Below are positions 54,526 through 64,000 of a stretch of DNA of 64,000 bases, in pieces (position 1 is the first letter of the stretch; every line of letters begins with the position of its first letter). This DNA is from Mycobacterium terramassiliense. GTDB lineage: Bacteria; Actinomycetota; Actinomycetes; Mycobacteriales; Mycobacteriaceae. The notes beneath the pieces were generated by a model, which made no database searches, was not told the DNA's origin, and saw only the letters and a list, made by a program, of their open reading frames with translations. Location: NCBI RefSeq assembly GCF_900157385.1, contig NZ_LT717700.1, positions 558,001 to 622,000 of the forward strand, given 5' to 3'. Made by a program: the position numbers and the translations under genes.

Positions 54526-55266
54526 GTGCTGGGTCTGCCAGAGAAGGTCCACGCCTGCCTGTTCGACCTCGACGGTGTGCTCACCGATACCGCGAGCGTC
54601 CACACGAAGGCCTGGAAGGCCATGTTCGACGCCTACCTGTCCGAACGGGCCAAGCAAACCGGAGACGAGTTCGTCCCGTTCGACCCGGCCACCGACTACC
54701 GCAAATACGTCGACGGCAAGAAGCGCGAAGACGGGGTGCGTTCGTTTCTGGAAAGCCGCGGCATCGAGCTGCCGGACGGCGACCCCGACGATCCGGGCGA
54801 CGCCGAGACGGTCTACGGCCTGGGCAACCGCAAGAACGACATGTTCCAAAAGGTCCTGCACGACGACGGCGTCGAGGTCTTCGACGGCTCGCGGCGCTAC
54901 CTGGAGGCGGTCTCGGCCGCGGGCCTCGGGATCGCCGTGGTGTCCTCCAGCGCCAACACCCGCGACGTCCTCGAAATCACCGGTCTGGACCGGTACGTCC
55001 AGCAGCGGGTCGACGGCGTCACGCTGCGCGAGGAACACATCGCCGGCAAGCCGGCCCCGGACTCCTACCTGCGTGGGGCCGAGCTGCTCGACGTCGGCCC
55101 CGACGCGGCGGCCGTGTTCGAGGACGCGTTGTCGGGCGTGCAGGCCGGCCGGGCCGGTAACTTCGGCTACGTGGTGGGCGTCGACCGGGTGGGCCAGGCC
55201 GAGGACCTGCGCCGCAACGGCGCCGACGTCGTGGTCACCGACCTCGCCGAGCTGCTGCAGTCATGA
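54526..55266 (+). CDS. beta-phosphoglucomutase-type HAD hydrolase (Rv3400-like)
   Basis: HAD phosphomutase of 246 residues, expected to interconvert beta-glucose-1-phosphate and glucose-6-phosphate. Nucleophile and acid/base are Asp14 and Asp16 in [12 protein letters not shown]. The cap domain carries the mutase-type segment [17 protein letters not shown]. Motif II is [11 protein letters not shown], motif III Lys is in [12 protein letters not shown] and motif IV is [19 protein letters not shown] 54526 has a good gagtgagg site; GTG 54514 is an alternative four codons upstream. The stop overlaps the GH65 start as ATGA, so the two act in one pathway. Confidence 0.93.
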   Translation: MLGLPEKVHACLFDLDGVLTDTASVHTKAWKAMFDAYLSERAKQTGDEFVPFDPATDYRKYVDGKKREDGVRSFLESRGIELPDGDPDDPGDAETVYGLGNRKNDMFQKVLHDDGVEVFDGSRRYLEAVSAAGLGIAVVSSSANTRDVLEITGLDRYVQQRVDGVTLREEHIAGKPAPDSYLRGAELLDVGPDAAAVFEDALSGVQAGRAGNFGYVVGVDRVGQAEDLRRNGADVVVTDLAELLQS

Positions 55267-57629
55267 TCACCGAGGAGGCGTTTCCGGTCGAACCGTGGCA
55301 GATCCGCGAGACCCGCCTCGACCTGAACCTGCTCGCCCAGTCCGAATCCCTGTTCGCGCTGTCCAACGGGCACATCGGGCTGCGCGGCAACCTCGACGAG
55401 GGCGAGCCGCACGGCCTGCCGGGAACGTACCTGAACTCCTTCTACGAGATCCGGCCGCTGCCCTACGCCGAGGCCGGCTTCGGCTATCCGGAGGCCGGCC
55501 AGACGATCGTCGACGTCACCAACGGCAAGATCATCCGGCTGTTGGTCGAGGACGAGCCGTTCGACGTCCGCTACGGCGAGTTGCTCTCCCACGAGCGGGT
55601 GCTCGACCTGCGAGCCGGGACCCTGACCCGGCGCGCGGACTGGCGCTCGCCCAACGGCAAACAGGTGAGGGTCGTGTCCACCCGGCTGGTCTCCCTGGCG
55701 CAGCGCGGCGTCGCGGCCATCGAGTACGTGGTGGAAGCGGTCGAGGAATTCGTGCGGGTGACCGTGCAGTCCGAACTGGTCACCAACGAGGACCAGCCGC
55801 AGACCTCCGACGACCCGCGGGTGTCGGCGATCCTGGAAAACCCGCTCGAGGCCGTCGACCACGAAAACACCGAAACCGGAGCGCTTCTCATGCACCGGAC
55901 CCGGTCCAGCGCGTTGATGATGTCCGCCGCGATGGATCACGAGATCGACGTCCCCGGGCGCGTCGAGTTCAGCACCGACGCCCGCCCGGACCTGGCCCGG
56001 ACCACGGTCATCTGCGGGCTGCGCAAGGGCCAGAAGCTGCGCATCGTCAAGTACCTGGCGTACGGCTGGTCGAGCATGCGCTCGCGCCCCGCGCTGCGCG
56101 ACCAGGCCGCCGCCGCGATCCACAGCGCCCGCTACACGGGCTGGCAGGGGCTGCTGGACTCGCAACGGGCCTACCTGGACGACTTCTGGGAGAACGCGGA
56201 CGTCGAGGTGGAGGGCGACCCCGAATCCCAGCAAGCCGTCCGGTTCGGGATGTTCCACCTGCTGCAGGCCAGCGCCCGCGCCGAACGCCGCGCGATCGCC
56301 GCCAAGGGGCTCACCGGAACCGGCTACGACGGCCACGCCTTCTGGGACACCGAGGCCTATGTGTTGCCGGTGCTGACCTACACCGCGCCGCACACCGTCG
56401 CCGACGCGCTGCGCTGGCGGGCGTCGACGCTGGAACTCGCCAAGGAGCGCGCGGCCGAACTCGGCCTGGAGGGGGCCAGCTTCCCGTGGCGCACCATCCG
56501 CGGGCAGGAGTGCTCGGCGTACTGGCCGGCCGGCACGGCGGCCTGGCACATCAACGCCGACATCGCGATGGCCTTCGAGCGGTACCGCACCGTCACCGGC
56601 GACCACGACCTGGAGCGCGACTGCGGCCTGCGGGTGCTGGTCGAGACCGCCCGGCTGTGGATGTCGCTCGGGCACCACGACCGGCACGGCGTCTGGCACC
56701 TCGACGGCGTCACCGGACCCGACGAGTACACGGCGGTCGTGCGCGACAACGTCTTCACCAACCTAATGGCCGCGCACAACCTGGTGACCGCCGCCGACGC
56801 CTGCAACCGCCACCCGGAAGAGGCGACGGCGCTGGACGTCACCACCGAGGAGGCCGCCGCCTGGCGCGACGCGGCCGACGCCGTCAACATCCCCTACGAC
56901 TCCGAACTGGGCGTCCACCAACAGTGCGAGGGGTTCACCACCTTCGCCGAATGGGACTTCGAAAAGAACACCACCTATCCCCTGCTGCTGCACGAGGCCT
57001 ATGTGCGGCTCTACCCCGCCCAGGTGATCAAGCAGGCCGACCTCGTGCTGGCGATGCAATGGCAGAGCCACGCCTTCACGCCCGAACAGAAGGCGCGCAA
57101 CGTCGATTACTACGAGCGGCGCATGGTGCGCGACTCGTCGCTGTCGGCCTGCACCCAGGCGGTGATGTGCGCCGAGGTCGGCCACCTGGAGCTGGCCCAC
57201 GACTATGCCTACGAGGCCGCGCTGATCGACCTGCGCGACCTGCACCACAACACCCGCGACGGGTTGCACATGGCCTCGCTTGCCGGGGCCTGGATGACGC
57301 TGGTCGTGGGGTTCGGCGGCCTGCGCGACGACGAGGGCATCCTCTCGCTGGATCCCCAACTGCCCGACGGCATTTCGCGGCTCCGGTTCCGGCTGCGGTG
57401 GCGCGACTTTCGGCTCACCGTCGACGTCAACCACTCCGAGGTCACCTACGCCGTGGACGACGGACCCGAGCACGAACTCACCATCCGGCACGCCGGCGAG
57501 CAACTCACGCTGAACACCGATGCGCCGACGACCGTCGCCGTGCGCGTTCGCAAACCCCTGCTGCCGGCGCCGCAGCAGCCGCCGGGCCGCGAGCCGCTGC
57601 ACCGGCGCGCCCTGGCCCGCACTCAGTGA
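55263..57629 (+). CDS. glycoside hydrolase family 65 protein (disaccharide phosphorylase-like; Rv3401)
   Basis: A 788-residue GH65 protein: N-terminal beta-sandwich (about 1-270), linker, (alpha/alpha)6 barrel (about 320-680) and small C-terminal beta domain. The catalytic acid is Glu488 in [12 protein letters not shown]. The barrel also has [14 protein letters not shown] and the phosphate-loop region [19 protein letters not shown]65 members with beta-phosphoglucomutase next door are alpha-glucoside phosphorylases (trehalose, maltose or kojibiose), releasing beta-glucose-1-phosphate. The exact disaccharide cannot be told. The tail ([16 protein letters not shown]) is divergent. Confidence 0.93.
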   Translation: MITEEAFPVEPWQIRETRLDLNLLAQSESLFALSNGHIGLRGNLDEGEPHGLPGTYLNSFYEIRPLPYAEAGFGYPEAGQTIVDVTNGKIIRLLVEDEPFDVRYGELLSHERVLDLRAGTLTRRADWRSPNGKQVRVVSTRLVSLAQRGVAAIEYVVEAVEEFVRVTVQSELVTNEDQPQTSDDPRVSAILENPLEAVDHENTETGALLMHRTRSSALMMSAAMDHEIDVPGRVEFSTDARPDLARTTVICGLRKGQKLRIVKYLAYGWSSMRSRPALRDQAAAAIHSARYTGWQGLLDSQRAYLDDFWENADVEVEGDPESQQAVRFGMFHLLQASARAERRAIAAKGLTGTGYDGHAFWDTEAYVLPVLTYTAPHTVADALRWRASTLELAKERAAELGLEGASFPWRTIRGQECSAYWPAGTAAWHINADIAMAFERYRTVTGDHDLERDCGLRVLVETARLWMSLGHHDRHGVWHLDGVTGPDEYTAVVRDNVFTNLMAAHNLVTAADACNRHPEEATALDVTTEEAAAWRDAADAVNIPYDSELGVHQQCEGFTTFAEWDFEKNTTYPLLLHEAYVRLYPAQVIKQADLVLAMQWQSHAFTPEQKARNVDYYERRMVRDSSLSACTQAVMCAEVGHLELAHDYAYEAALIDLRDLHHNTRDGLHMASLAGAWMTLVVGFGGLRDDEGILSLDPQLPDGISRLRFRLRWRDFRLTVDVNHSEVTYAVDDGPEHELTIRHAGEQLTLNTDAPTTVAVRVRKPLLPAPQQPPGREPLHRRALARTQ

Positions 57630-58201
57630 GGTCCGAGGACCCGGGCCATCTCGCCGACGATCGCCTGGCGCAGTTCGGCGTCCGGTAGGTCATCGATGCC
57701 GACCGCCGAGCGTAAAAAAGGGGCAAACAATCGCCAACCAAACTGCAGCGCAAAGGCGTTCGCCACCGCCAGGCGCGCGCTGAGATCTCCGTCGGGGCCG
57801 GGGGGGTGCTTCGGGCGGATGTCGTCGTACAGCTGCGAGGCGCCGGGAAACCGGGACTGCAACTTCCCCGCCGGGTAGCCGTCGAGCAGGGTGCGGGCCA
57901 TGACCCGCAAATGCCGGTCCAACGCCCGCTCCGCCTCCTCGGGGGTCGGGTCGCTCTGCAGCAACGCGGTCGTGGTCGCGCCGAGGTGATCGAGCACGGC
58001 GCCCACGAGTTGGTCCTTGGTGCCGAAGTGCCGAAACACCAGGCCGTGGTTGACCTTTGACCGGGCGGCGATGTCGCGGATCGACGTCGCGGCCGGCCCG
58101 CGCTCGGCGAACAGGTCGGTGGCGGCCTCCAGGATGGCGGCGCCGACCTCTTCTCGCCCGGTGGGATTTTTCCGGTTGACACTTGCCGAACGTGTAGTCA
58201 C
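57623..58201 (-). CDS. TetR family regulator (Rv3405c-like)
   Basis: A 192-residue TetR regulator. HTH about residues 20-65: [45 protein letters not shown] (split). The last residues overlap the end of the convergent GH65 gene by 7 bases. GTG 58201 lies inside a perfect operator. It is divergent from the Fe/2OG dioxygenase and known relatives (Rv3405c) repress that gene. Confidence 0.93.
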   Translation of the reverse strand: MTTRSASVNRKNPTGREEVGAAILEAATDLFAERGPAATSIRDIAARSKVNHGLVFRHFGTKDQLVGAVLDHLGATTTALLQSDPTPEEAERALDRHLRVMARTLLDGYPAGKLQSRFPGASQLYDDIRPKHPPGPDGDLSARLAVANAFALQFGWRLFAPFLRSAVGIDDLPDAELRQAIVGEMARVLGPH

Positions 58202-58211
58202 GTGACTACAC
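58192..58211. promoter_or_regulatory. perfect TetR operator 1 of the Rv3405c/Rv3406 pair
   Basis: GTGTAGTCACGTGACTACAC is a perfect 20-base palindrome. It covers the TetR start codon, so the bound repressor would block its own transcript start. Confidence 0.85.
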
Positions 58212-58216
58212 TAACC

Positions 58217-58238
58217 CATGTAGTCAGTTGACTACACC
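58217..58238. promoter_or_regulatory. TetR operator 2 of the Rv3405c/Rv3406 pair
   Basis: TGTAGTCAGTTGACTACA (58219-58236) repeats operator 1 with only the centre changed, 27 bases further on and 27 bases before the dioxygenase ATG. Confidence 0.85.
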
Positions 58239-58263
58239 AGATCTCCGCAAAAGGACGAAAGAA

Positions 58264-59172
58264 ATGACCGACTCCATCACCGTCACCAAGCTGGGCAGCC
58301 GGATCGGCGCCCGACTCGACGGCGTGCGCCTGGGCGGCGACCTCGACCCGGCCGCCGTCGACGAGATCCGCGGGGCGCTGCTGGCCCACAAGGTGATCTT
58401 CTTTCGCGGGCAGGACCACCTCGACGACGAAGGGCAGCTCGCGTTCGCGCGGCTGCTGGGCACCCCGATCGGGCACCCCGCCGCGAAGTTCCTCGCCGCC
58501 AAGAACGCGCCGATCATCACGCCGATCAACTCCGACTACGGCAAGGCGACGCGCTGGCACACCGACGTCACGTTCGCCGCGAACTACCCCGCCGCCTCGA
58601 TCCTGCGCGCGGTCACGCTGCCCAGCTACGGGGGCTCGACGCTGTGGGCCTCCACCGCGGCGGCCTACGAGCACCTGCCCGAGCCGCTGAAGTGCCTCGT
58701 CGACGACCTGTGGGCGCTGCACACCAACCGCCACGACTACATCACCGAAGAAGCCTTGACCGACGCGCAGCGGGCGTTCCGCCAGGCGTTCGACAAGCCG
58801 GACTTCCAGACCGAGCATCCCGTGGTTCGGGTGCACCCCGAGACCGGTGAGCGGACGCTGGTGCTGGGCGATTTCGTGCGCGGGTTCGTCGGCCTGGACG
58901 GCTACGAGTCGAGCGTGCTGTTCGAACTGCTGCAACGCCGAATTACCATGCCCGAGAACACCATTCGCTGGAGCTGGAGTTATGGCGACGTCGCCATCTG
59001 GGACAACCGGGCGACGCAGCACCGGGCGATCGACGACTACGACGGCCAGCATCGGCTGATGCACCGGGTCACGCTGATGGGCGACGTGCCGGTCAACGTG
59101 CACGGGCAACGCAGCCGGGTCGTCAGCGGCGCCCCGCTCGACGTGACCAGCCCGGAGGAGATCGCGAGCTGA
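58264..59172 (+). CDS. Fe(II)/2-oxoglutarate dioxygenase, alkylsulfatase/TauD type (Rv3406-like)
   Basis: A 302-residue TauD/AtsK-type dioxygenase that is expected to oxidise alkyl sulfate esters and release sulfate. Iron ligands are His99 and Asp101 in [13 protein letters not shown] and His253 in [11 protein letters not shown]; the 2OG-binding Arg is in [12 protein letters not shown] 58264 ([16 protein letters not shown]) matches Rv3406, the M. tuberculosis enzyme that also inactivates the inhibitor TCA1. It is under the twin operators of the divergent TetR. Seven residues longer than Rv3406. Confidence 0.95.
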   Translation: MTDSITVTKLGSRIGARLDGVRLGGDLDPAAVDEIRGALLAHKVIFFRGQDHLDDEGQLAFARLLGTPIGHPAAKFLAAKNAPIITPINSDYGKATRWHTDVTFAANYPAASILRAVTLPSYGGSTLWASTAAAYEHLPEPLKCLVDDLWALHTNRHDYITEEALTDAQRAFRQAFDKPDFQTEHPVVRVHPETGERTLVLGDFVRGFVGLDGYESSVLFELLQRRITMPENTIRWSWSYGDVAIWDNRATQHRAIDDYDGQHRLMHRVTLMGDVPVNVHGQRSRVVSGAPLDVTSPEEIAS

Positions 59173-59192
59173 GCGCGGGCCGCGACGAGGGG

Positions 59193-60929
59193 TCAGCCCG
59201 CGGTACTGACCGGGTCGATCGGTAGCCAGCGCAGCGCGCCGGGAGCGTGCGCCGGCACCACCGGGTGATCGGGCGGGATCGGGGACAGCCTGCGGTAGGT
59301 GTCGCCCTGCAGCGGCCGCAGGTCGTTCTCCCCCTTGTTCGGCCACATCGAGGCGGCCCGCTCGGCCTGCGCGGTGATGGACAGCGAGGGGTTGACGCCC
59401 AGGTTCGCCGAGATCGCCGCGCCGTCCACCACGAACAGTGTCGGGTAGCCGTAGACCCGGTGATACGGGTCGATGACGCCGTGTTCGGGGCCGTCGCCGA
59501 TCACCGCGCCGCCCAAGAAGTGGGCCGTAAGCGGGATGTTGAACAGCTCGCCCCAGGTGCCGCCGGCAACGCCGTCGATCTTGGCGGCGATGCGGCGGGT
59601 GACCTCGTTGCCGACCGGGATCCATGACGGGTTCGGCTCGCCGTGCCCCTGTTTGCTGGAATACCAACGGATTCCGAGCTTGCCCCGCTTGGTGAACGTG
59701 GTGATCGAGTTGTCCAGGTGCTGCATCACCAGTGCGATCACCGTGCGTTCGCTCCACTGGCGCACGTTGATCATGCGCAGGATGCCGCGCGGGTCCTCCC
59801 GGCCCTGCTCCAGCAATTGCTTCCACCGCGGCGTGTCGGTGCCCTCGGGACCCTCGCCGTCGGTCATCAGCGTCTGCAGCAGCCCCATCGCGTTGGAGCC
59901 CTTGCCGTAGCGCACGGGCTCGACGTGGGTGTCCGAGGTCGGGTGGATCGACGACGTGATCGCCACGCCGTGCGTCAGGTCCAGGTCGGGCTTCACCTCG
60001 AGCGTCGCGGCGCCGACGATCGACTCGGAGTTGGTCCGGGTCAGCACGCCCAGGCGCTTCGACAGCCGGGGCAGCTTGCCCCTGTCGCGCATGTTGAACA
60101 GCAGGTGCTGGGTGCCCCAGGTGCCGGCGGCCAGGATCAGGTTTTCGGCGGTGTAGGTGCGCCGGTCGCGGCGCAGCCAGCTTCCGGTGCGCACCGTGCG
60201 GACCTCCCACAGGCCGTCGGGGCGCTGCTCGAAGCCCTTCACCGTCGTCATCGGAATGACCTGCGCGCCATGGGATTCCGCGAGGCCGAGGTAGTTCTTC
60301 ACCAGGGTGTTCTTGGCGCCGTAGCGGCATCCGGTCATGCAGCAGCCGCATTCCAGGCAGCCGGTGCGGTCGGGCCCGGCGCCGCCGAAGTACGGGTCGG
60401 GCACGGTCTTGCCCGGCGCCTTGGTGCCGTCCGGGCCGAAGAACACCCCGACGGGCGTGGGCACCCAGGTGTCGCCGCAGCCCATGTCGTCGGCGACTTC
60501 CTTGACGAGGCGGTCGGCGTCGGTGAACGTCGGGTTCTCGACCACGCCCAGCATCCGCTGGGCCTGCTCGTAGTGCGGCATCAGCTCGTCACGCCAGTCG
60601 GTGATGTGCGCCCACTGCTGGTCTTTGAAGAACGGCTCCGGCGGCACGTACAGGGTGTTGGCGTAGTTGAGCGAACCCCCGCCCACGCCCGCGCCGGCCA
60701 GGATCATCACGTTGCGCAGCGGGTGGATCCGCTGGATGCCGTAGCAGCCGAGCTTGGGCGCCCACAGGAACTTGCGCAGGTCCCACGACGTCTCGGCGAA
60801 CTCCTGGTCGGAGAAGCGGCGGCCGGCCTCCAGGACGCCCACCCGGTAGCCCTTTTCCGTCAGCCGCAGCGCGCTGACGCTGCCCCCGAATCCCGAACCG
60901 ATGATCAGGACGTCGTAATCCGGCTTCAT
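59193..60929 (-). CDS. choD: GMC oxidoreductase, cholesterol oxidase ChoD
   Basis: A 578-residue FAD enzyme of the GMC family annotated as cholesterol oxidase in M. tuberculosis (Rv3409c). Rossmann loop VLIIGSGFGGSVSALRL at the N-terminus, the GMC signature GAGVGGGSLNYANTLYVP near residue 78, and the C-terminal cofactor region LFVVDGAAISANLGVNPSLSI (split). A cysteine-rich loop TGCLECGCCMTGCRYGAKNTL (split, about 192) is a hallmark of this branch. True cholesterol oxidase activity of this group is debated. It follows guaB3 on the same strand across a hairpin region. Confidence 0.93.
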   Translation of the reverse strand: MKPDYDVLIIGSGFGGSVSALRLTEKGYRVGVLEAGRRFSDQEFAETSWDLRKFLWAPKLGCYGIQRIHPLRNVMILAGAGVGGGSLNYANTLYVPPEPFFKDQQWAHITDWRDELMPHYEQAQRMLGVVENPTFTDADRLVKEVADDMGCGDTWVPTPVGVFFGPDGTKAPGKTVPDPYFGGAGPDRTGCLECGCCMTGCRYGAKNTLVKNYLGLAESHGAQVIPMTTVKGFEQRPDGLWEVRTVRTGSWLRRDRRTYTAENLILAAGTWGTQHLLFNMRDRGKLPRLSKRLGVLTRTNSESIVGAATLEVKPDLDLTHGVAITSSIHPTSDTHVEPVRYGKGSNAMGLLQTLMTDGEGPEGTDTPRWKQLLEQGREDPRGILRMINVRQWSERTVIALVMQHLDNSITTFTKRGKLGIRWYSSKQGHGEPNPSWIPVGNEVTRRIAAKIDGVAGGTWGELFNIPLTAHFLGGAVIGDGPEHGVIDPYHRVYGYPTLFVVDGAAISANLGVNPSLSITAQAERAASMWPNKGENDLRPLQGDTYRRLSPIPPDHPVVPAHAPGALRWLPIDPVSTAG

Positions 60930-60971
60930 TTCACCAGTATGGCCGTACCGGCCGGTAACTAACCAGGGGGT

Positions 60972-61059
60972 GCTGCCGCCCGCTCCGGCACCCGGCGTGC
61001 GGCTGGCCGCACATTCGGAGCCGAGCGTGCGGCTCGCCGCACATTCGCCGGGCGGCAGC
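60972..61059. terminator. nested hairpin structure between guaB3 and choD
   Basis: An 11-base perfect inverted repeat, GCTGCCGCCCG (60972-60982) and CGGGCGGCAGC (61049-61059), encloses two tandem hairpins of 16 bases (60997-61012 and 61027-61042), each a GTGCGGC/GCCGCAC stem. It starts three bases after the guaB3 stop. Likely a strong intrinsic terminator or RNA-stability element. Confidence 0.6.
60995..61048. repeat. two direct repeats of 24 bases, 30-base period
   Basis: Copies at 60995-61018 and 61025-61048 differ at only two positions; each begins gcgtgcggct and ends ccgcacattcg plus one base. They make the two inner hairpins of the structure between guaB3 and choD. Confidence 0.85.
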
Positions 61060-61061
61060 GC

Positions 61062-62189
61062 TCAGCTACCGACCGCCAGGCCGACCTTCTGGAATTCCTT
61101 GAGGTCGCAATAACCGGCCTTGGCCATCGACCGGCGCAGGCCGCCGACCAGATTCAGGCTGCCGAACGGGTCGTCGGACGGACCGCCCAGCACCTGCCGC
61201 AGCGGCGGGCGCTCGCCGACGGCGATCTGCAGCAACGCCCCGCGCGGCAGGGACGGGTGCGCCGCCGCGGCGGGCCAGAACCATCCGCCGCCGAGCGCCT
61301 CGGCGGACTCGGCCAGCGGCGTGCCCAGCACCACCGCGTCGGCGCCGCACGCGATGGCCTTGGCCAGCTCGCCCGAGGTGTGGATGTCACCGTCAGCCAG
61401 CACGTGCACGTAGCGGCCGCCGGTCTCGTCGAGGTATTCGCGGCGCGCGGCCGCGGCGTCGGCGATCGCGGTGGCCATCGCCACATTGATCCCCAGCACC
61501 TCGTCGCTGGTGGTCACGCCCCGGGTGGAGCCGTAGCCGACGATCACGCCGGCGGCGCCGGTGCGCATCAGGTGCAGCGCCGTGCGGTGGTCGAGCACCC
61601 CGCCGGCGACCACGGGGACGTCGAGCTCGGAGATGAAGGTCTTCAGGTTCAGCGGCTCACCGTCGCTGGCCACCCGTTCGGCCGAGACGATGGTGCCCTG
61701 GATGACCAGCAGGTCGATCCCGGCCTGCAGCAGCGCCGGGGTCAGCGCCTGCGCGTTTTGCGGGCTGACCCGCACCGCGGTGGTGACGCCCGCCTCGCGG
61801 ATGCGCGCGACCGCCGAGCCCAGCAGTTCGGGGTCCAGCGGCGCGGCGTGCAGCTCCTGCAGCAGCCGGATCGCCGCCGACGGCTCCGGCTCCTTTTCGG
61901 CGGCCTCGAGCAGCTGCGCGATCTTGGCCTCGACGTCGGCGTGGCGGCCGATCAGCCCCTCGCCGTTGAGCACGCCCAGCCCGCCGAGGCGGCCCAGCTC
62001 GATGGCGAACTCCGGCGACACCAGCGCGTCGGTCGGATGCGCGATGACTGGGATCTCGAACCGGTAGGCGTCCAGCTGCCACGCCGTCGATACGTCCTGG
62101 GACGAGCGGGTGCGCCGCGACGGCACGATGCTGATCTCGGACAGTTCATAGGTGCGACGGGCGGCGCGGCCCATCCCGATCTCGACCAT
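61062..62189 (-). CDS. guaB3: GuaB3, IMP-dehydrogenase family protein
   Basis: A 375-residue IMPDH/GMP-reductase-family TIM-barrel protein without CBS domains, the same length as Rv3410c. The N-terminus MVEIGMGRAARRTYELSEI and the barrel segments AGGVLDHRTALHLMRTGAAGVIVG (split) and VHVLADGDIHTSGELAKAIACGADAVVLG (split) are clear. The catalytic Cys loop of true IMPDH is not evident. It is essential or conserved in mycobacteria but its reaction is not settled. ATG 62189 is used; a GTG at 62207 overlaps the guaB2 stop and would add six residues. Confidence 0.95.
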   Translation of the reverse strand: MVEIGMGRAARRTYELSEISIVPSRRTRSSQDVSTAWQLDAYRFEIPVIAHPTDALVSPEFAIELGRLGGLGVLNGEGLIGRHADVEAKIAQLLEAAEKEPEPSAAIRLLQELHAAPLDPELLGSAVARIREAGVTTAVRVSPQNAQALTPALLQAGIDLLVIQGTIVSAERVASDGEPLNLKTFISELDVPVVAGGVLDHRTALHLMRTGAAGVIVGYGSTRGVTTSDEVLGINVAMATAIADAAAARREYLDETGGRYVHVLADGDIHTSGELAKAIACGADAVVLGTPLAESAEALGGGWFWPAAAAHPSLPRGALLQIAVGERPPLRQVLGGPSDDPFGSLNLVGGLRRSMAKAGYCDLKEFQKVGLAVGS

Positions 62190-62203
62190 GGCCAGTTCGC
62201 TGT

Positions 62204-63931
<1,728 letters not shown>

Positions 63932-63950
63932 CTATGACGGCCCCCCTGCG

Positions 63951-63956
63951 TAGGCT
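63951..63956 (+). promoter_or_regulatory. -10 element of a probably leaderless transcript
   Basis: TAGGCT fits the mycobacterial -10 pattern TANNNT and ends six bases before the GTG at 63963, the distance expected for a transcript starting at the start codon. No -35 element is clear. Confidence 0.5.
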
Positions 63957-63962
63957 AGGGGC

Positions 63963-64000
63963 GTGCGTGACCACCTCCCGCCGGGTTTGCCACCCGACCC
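63963..64000 (+). CDS. DUF5319 protein (Rv3412-like), first 12 codons only
   Basis: From GTG 63963 the sequence reads MRDHLPPGLPPDP up to the window end, which is the known start of the small mycobacterial DUF5319 protein Rv3412, next to guaB2 and divergent from it. The rest lies outside the window. Function is unknown. Confidence 0.75.
   Translation, partial: MRDHLPPGLPPD

Overview
The window is chromosomal DNA of a slow-growing Mycobacterium. Support comes from the high GC content, PE and PE_PGRS genes, MmpS/MmpL transporters, the mfp conservon, TAT and lipoprotein exports of mycobacterial type, and a backbone that follows M. tuberculosis Rv3354 to Rv3412 in order. No rRNA, tRNA, CRISPR array, prophage or insertion sequence was seen. 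Rv numbers are recalled from family knowledge, not from a search.

Region 1 (1-5.0 kb) is not part of that backbone. It holds a PE-PPE hydrolase translationally coupled to an SDR, a 13E12-type DUF222/HNH protein and a TAT-exported berberine-bridge-type flavoenzyme. Region 2 (5.3-8.2 kb) holds a secreted DUF732 protein, DUF3017, folD and an old-yellow-enzyme-type oxidoreductase. Region 3 (8.2-18.1 kb) is a tandem pair of FHA-FHA-ABC exporters that meets the mfpEDCBA conservon tail to tail; the two stop codons overlap. Region 4 (18.4-26.3 kb) has a tRNA methyltransferase, nitroreductase, an FMN/F420-type protein, SOS polymerase dnaE2 with a LexA box, a WS/DGAT acyltransferase and otsB2. Region 5 (26.4-34.2 kb) has a frameshifted PE_PGRS gene, htdY, lpqD, acrA1, then a glyoxalase and an isoleucine-dioxygenase-like enzyme where M. 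tuberculosis has cmaA1, then iunH and a lactate-monooxygenase-like enzyme. Region 6 (34.2-38.8 kb) is imuB and imuA' with their LexA box, a secreted protein and guaA.

Region 7 (38.85-54.4 kb) is accessory and sits between guaA and the beta-phosphoglucomutase gene. It holds an mmpS-mmpL-SRPBCC operon divergent from SDR-SDR-TetR; a TetR gene facing a P450/peroxiredoxin pair; an HxlR regulator facing an MFS/methyltransferase/methyltransferase/hydrolase operon; and an NmrA-like gene facing its TetR. Most of the divergent promoters carry visible palindromic operators. Region 8 (54.5-64 kb) returns to the backbone: beta-phosphoglucomutase overlapping a GH65 enzyme, TetR/Fe-2OG dioxygenase with twin operators, choD, guaB3, guaB2, and the first codons of a DUF5319 gene.

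Working together: dnaE2, imuA' and imuB form the mycobacterial mutasome and carry matching LexA boxes. guaB2 and guaA make GMP. GH65 plus beta-phosphoglucomutase would turn an alpha-glucoside and phosphate into glucose-6-phosphate. The accessory region looks like several small regulator-plus-enzyme units for lipid or small-molecule modification and export.
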